A DNA stretch of 64,000 nucleotides, from NCBI GenBank assembly GCA_002421005.1, contig DIJC01000010.1:5458-69457 (forward strand), given 5' to 3'. Shown in pieces: positions 61,358-64,000 of this stretch; position 1 is the first letter of the stretch, and every line of letters begins with the position of its first letter. Source of the stretch: Enterobacteriaceae bacterium UBA5654 (GTDB lineage Bacteria; Pseudomonadota; Gammaproteobacteria; Enterobacterales; Enterobacteriaceae). Under the pieces are notes generated by a model. The model made no database searches. It saw only the letters and a program-made list of their open reading frames with translations, and was not told where the DNA came from. Position numbers and translations under genes: made by a program.

Positions 61358-62330
61358 CCTGCCGCTGATGATCACGCTCGGCGTGTTCATACTGGGCTAT
61401 CTTTACTGCCTGACCCAGTTTCCCGGATTTGCCTCGACGCGGGTGATCTGCAATATCCTGACCGATAACGCCTTTCTGGGGATTATCGCGGTGGGGATGA
61501 CCTTTGTGATCCTCTCTGGCGGTATCGATCTCTCGGTCGGCTCGGTGATCGCGTTTACCGGCGTATTCCTCGCCAAAGCGATCGGCGTCTGGGGGATGTC
61601 GCCGCTGGTGGCTTTCCCGCTGGTGCTGGCGATGGGCTGCGCGTTCGGCGCATTTATGGGGCTGCTGATCGACGCGCTAAAAATTCCGGCGTTTATCATC
61701 ACCCTCGCCGGAATGTTTTTCCTGCGCGGCGTCAGTTACCTGGTTTCTGAAGAGTCGATCCCGATTAACCATCCGATTTACGATACCCTTTCCAGCCTGG
61801 CGTGGAAAATCCCCGGCGGCGGACGGCTAAGCGCGATGGGGCTGCTGATGCTTGGCGTCGTAGCGATCGGCGTTTTCCTCGCGCACCGCACGCGCTTTGG
61901 TAATCAGGTCTATGCCATCGGCGGCAGCGCTACCTCCGCTAATCTGATGGGCATCTCCACGCGCAGCACCACTATTCGCATTTATATGCTTTCGACCGGG
62001 CTGGCGACGCTGGCCGGGATTGTTTTCTCCGTCTACACCCAGGCAGGCTACGCGCTGGCAGGGGTCGGCGTGGAACTGGATGCCATCGCCTCGGTAGTCA
62101 TCGGCGGCACGTTGCTGAGCGGCGGGGTCGGGACGGTACTGGGCACGCTGTTTGGGGTGGCGATTCAGGGGTTGATTCAGACGTATATTAACTTCGACGG
62201 CACGCTGAGCAGCTGGTGGACCAAAATCGCCATCGGCATTTTGCTGTTTATTTTTATCGCCCTGCAACGCGGACTCACGGTGCTATGGGAAAACCGGCAA
62301 AGCTCGCCAGTGACGCGGGTGAAAACCTGA
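61344..62330 (+). CDS. yjfF: Sugar ABC importer permease YjfF
   Basis: Second permease of the galactofuranose importer, 328 residues from MIKRNLPLMITLGVFILGYL; AGGAG is seven bases upstream. The helix motif MTFVILSGGIDLSVGSVIAF mirrors that of YtfT, so the two form a heterodimer. The C terminus is a few residues shorter than in E. coli. The convergent fbp that follows in E. coli is not present in this window. Confidence 0.95.
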   Translation: MIKRNLPLMITLGVFILGYLYCLTQFPGFASTRVICNILTDNAFLGIIAVGMTFVILSGGIDLSVGSVIAFTGVFLAKAIGVWGMSPLVAFPLVLAMGCAFGAFMGLLIDALKIPAFIITLAGMFFLRGVSYLVSEESIPINHPIYDTLSSLAWKIPGGGRLSAMGLLMLGVVAIGVFLAHRTRFGNQVYAIGGSATSANLMGISTRSTTIRIYMLSTGLATLAGIVFSVYTQAGYALAGVGVELDAIASVVIGGTLLSGGVGTVLGTLFGVAIQGLIQTYINFDGTLSSWWTKIAIGILLFIFIALQRGLTVLWENRQSSPVTRVKT

Positions 62331-62603
62331 GCCTGCGGCGGTCGCTCCGGGTACGCATTATCTGCGATTCGACCGCTGCCCTCTTCATAGCGTTGGGACT
62401 GACAATAGTGGAAATCCTGTTTTAGCAGTGAGTCAGCCGCAGACGGTGGAAACAGGCCGCCGCCTGCCTTTCCTGTTAACCGTTGTATCAAAACACCAAC
62501 AAACAGGTAACATCTTGATTTTCAGTCATATCTAAATATTTTCCGCTTACTGCCGATATCCCCTATGGATAAACGTATTCCCCTCTGTAACCGGAAAATA
62601 ACG

Positions 62604-63719
62604 ATGCTAAAAACACTCTCTCTCCAAACAGGTTTACGGGTTGTACTGGCTACGCTGACGCTGCTTATGGTGATAACGGGCGGCGTGGCGATTTATGCAC
62701 TGACGACGCTGGGCGCGGGCTGGGGCGCCTCGCTGCTGACGGGGCTGGCGACGCTGCTGTCCATCGGGCTGATTTTACTGCTGTGGCTGGGGCTAAACCG
62801 GCTGCTGCTGCGCCCGCTGAATGCGGTGGTTGCGTCGCTGGAGCAGGTCACGGCGGGGGACTTAACGCATGAGGTCAGTGCCTCTGCCAGCGGTGAGTTT
62901 ACGCGTCTTACGACAGCGATGGAGCGCCTGCGCCTGGCGCTGACCGACGCCGTCGTGCGCATTCGCGATGCGGGCGTGCAGATTGGTTCCGGCAGCCGCG
63001 AATTGACGGCGGGCCATGTCGATCTGGCCCAGCGCACGGAATCCACGGCGACGTCGCTGGAGCAAACCGCCGCCAGCATGGAAGAACTGACCGCGACGGT
63101 AAAACAAAACGCCGCCAACGCTGAGCAGGCGCATCAACTGGCGAAGTCCGTATCCGACACGGCGGATCGCGGTAGCGAAATGGTCTGCTACGTGATTGAA
63201 AAAATGGGTGATATCTCCGGCAGCGCCAACCGCATCGCCGATATTCTTGGCGTGATTGACGGGATTGCTTTTCAGACCAATATTCTGGCGCTTAACGCCT
63301 CGGTAGAAGCGGCGCGCGCAGGCGAACAGGGACGCGGCTTTGCCGTCGTCGCGGGCGAAGTCCGCAACCTCGCCAGTCGCAGCGCTGACGCGGCAAAAGA
63401 GATCCGCCAGCTTATCAGCGACTCGCAAACCCACGCGGGCGAGGGCAGCAGCCTGGCGATGCAGGCCGGGGAGACGATGGATGAAATCGCGACGGAAGTG
63501 CTACGCATGACCAAATTAATGCGCGAAATCGCCAGCGCGTCGCAGGAGCAGAGCCGGGGGATCGAGCAGGTGAATATCGCGGTGAATCAGATGGATGAGA
63601 CCGCGCAGCAGAACGCCGCGCTGGTCCAGCAGTCGTCCGCCGCCACCCGCTCACTGGAAGAGCAATCGCATGAAGTTATTGAGGCGGTAGCCGCATTCAA
63701 ATTGCAGGCGGCGGGGTAA
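62604..63719 (+). CDS. Methyl-accepting chemotaxis protein without a periplasmic sensor domain
   Basis: A 371-residue chemoreceptor from MLKTLSLQTGLRVVLATLTL; an ATG 13 codons earlier lacks a ribosome site. Two membrane helices (about 10-33 and 42-65) are joined by only some eight residues, so there is no ligand-binding domain. A HAMP domain (about 65-118) and a complete signalling hairpin follow, with the tip IDGIAFQTNILALNASVEAA and GRGFAVVAGEVRNLASRSAD. The C terminus AFKLQAAG lacks the NWETF-type CheR tether. It may sense membrane state, cytoplasmic cues or a partner protein; yjfF lies upstream but a shared role is unproven. The 273 bases before it show no gene. Confidence 0.92.
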   Translation: MLKTLSLQTGLRVVLATLTLLMVITGGVAIYALTTLGAGWGASLLTGLATLLSIGLILLLWLGLNRLLLRPLNAVVASLEQVTAGDLTHEVSASASGEFTRLTTAMERLRLALTDAVVRIRDAGVQIGSGSRELTAGHVDLAQRTESTATSLEQTAASMEELTATVKQNAANAEQAHQLAKSVSDTADRGSEMVCYVIEKMGDISGSANRIADILGVIDGIAFQTNILALNASVEAARAGEQGRGFAVVAGEVRNLASRSADAAKEIRQLISDSQTHAGEGSSLAMQAGETMDEIATEVLRMTKLMREIASASQEQSRGIEQVNIAVNQMDETAQQNAALVQQSSAATRSLEEQSHEVIEAVAAFKLQAAG

Positions 63720-63770
63720 CTAAGCCTGCCGGGTAATGTTCTCTGGCGGATATAATCACGAACTCAGGCG

Positions 63771-64000
<230 letters not shown>

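Overview
The window is chromosomal DNA of a member of the Enterobacteriaceae. Nearly every protein reads as a close homologue of the Escherichia coli K-12 gene of the same name, and the order from acrF to yhcC follows the 72-73 min region of E. coli. Genus cannot be fixed by eye. The GC-rich codon use, the MHYT/GGDEF/EAL gene beside acrS and the GC-rich palindromic interspersed repeats would fit Enterobacter or a near relative (inference).

Layout. 1-5083: RND efflux genes acrF (3' end outside the window) and acrE, with the divergent repressor gene acrS. 5099-7474: a c-di-GMP gene (MHYT-GGDEF-EAL) and the small gene yhdU. 7593-11200: a 3.6-kb island inserted at the 3' end of fis, bounded by perfect 85-bp direct repeats; it holds a decayed tyrosine integrase, a probable HNH-nuclease toxin and a probable immunity gene, and lies where E. 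coli has yhdJ. 11182-17337: fis, dusB, prmA, panF, yhdT, accC and accB, all on the minus strand. 17750-20444: msrQ, msrP and acuI. 20651-32911: csrD, mreBCD, yhdE (maf), rng, yhdP and tldD on the plus strand. 32941-37120: aaeR and the aaeXAB aromatic-acid efflux operon. 37200-39291: an aldehyde dehydrogenase, yhcO and yhcN. 39667-48476: argR, mdh, degS, degQ, zapG, zapE, rplM-rpsI and sspAB. 48736-56206: gltD, gltB and yhcC; the nan, dcuD and gltF genes that separate sspB from gltD in E. coli are absent.

At about 56206 collinearity breaks. Instead of arcB, yhcC is followed within a few bases by the ppa terminator, then ppa, ytfQ, ytfR, ytfT and yjfF, which in E. coli lie near 96 min. The divergent ppa-ytfQ region carries a near-consensus GalR/GalS-type operator. 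Between ytfQ and ytfR are five tandem copies of a roughly 130-bp unit made of strong hairpins. A chemoreceptor gene with no periplasmic domain follows yjfF. The same repeat family then reappears and runs into C30-G11-A-G12, which looks like an assembly artefact at a contig end.

Functionally the window is mostly core: translation (rplM, rpsI, prmA, dusB), cell shape and envelope (mreBCD, yhdP, zapE, zapG), fatty-acid initiation (accBC), nitrogen assimilation (gltBD), protein quality control (degS, degQ, sspAB), TCA cycle (mdh) and stress repair (msrPQ). The accessory parts are the fis island, the MHYT gene, the aldehyde dehydrogenase, the chemoreceptor and the hairpin repeats.
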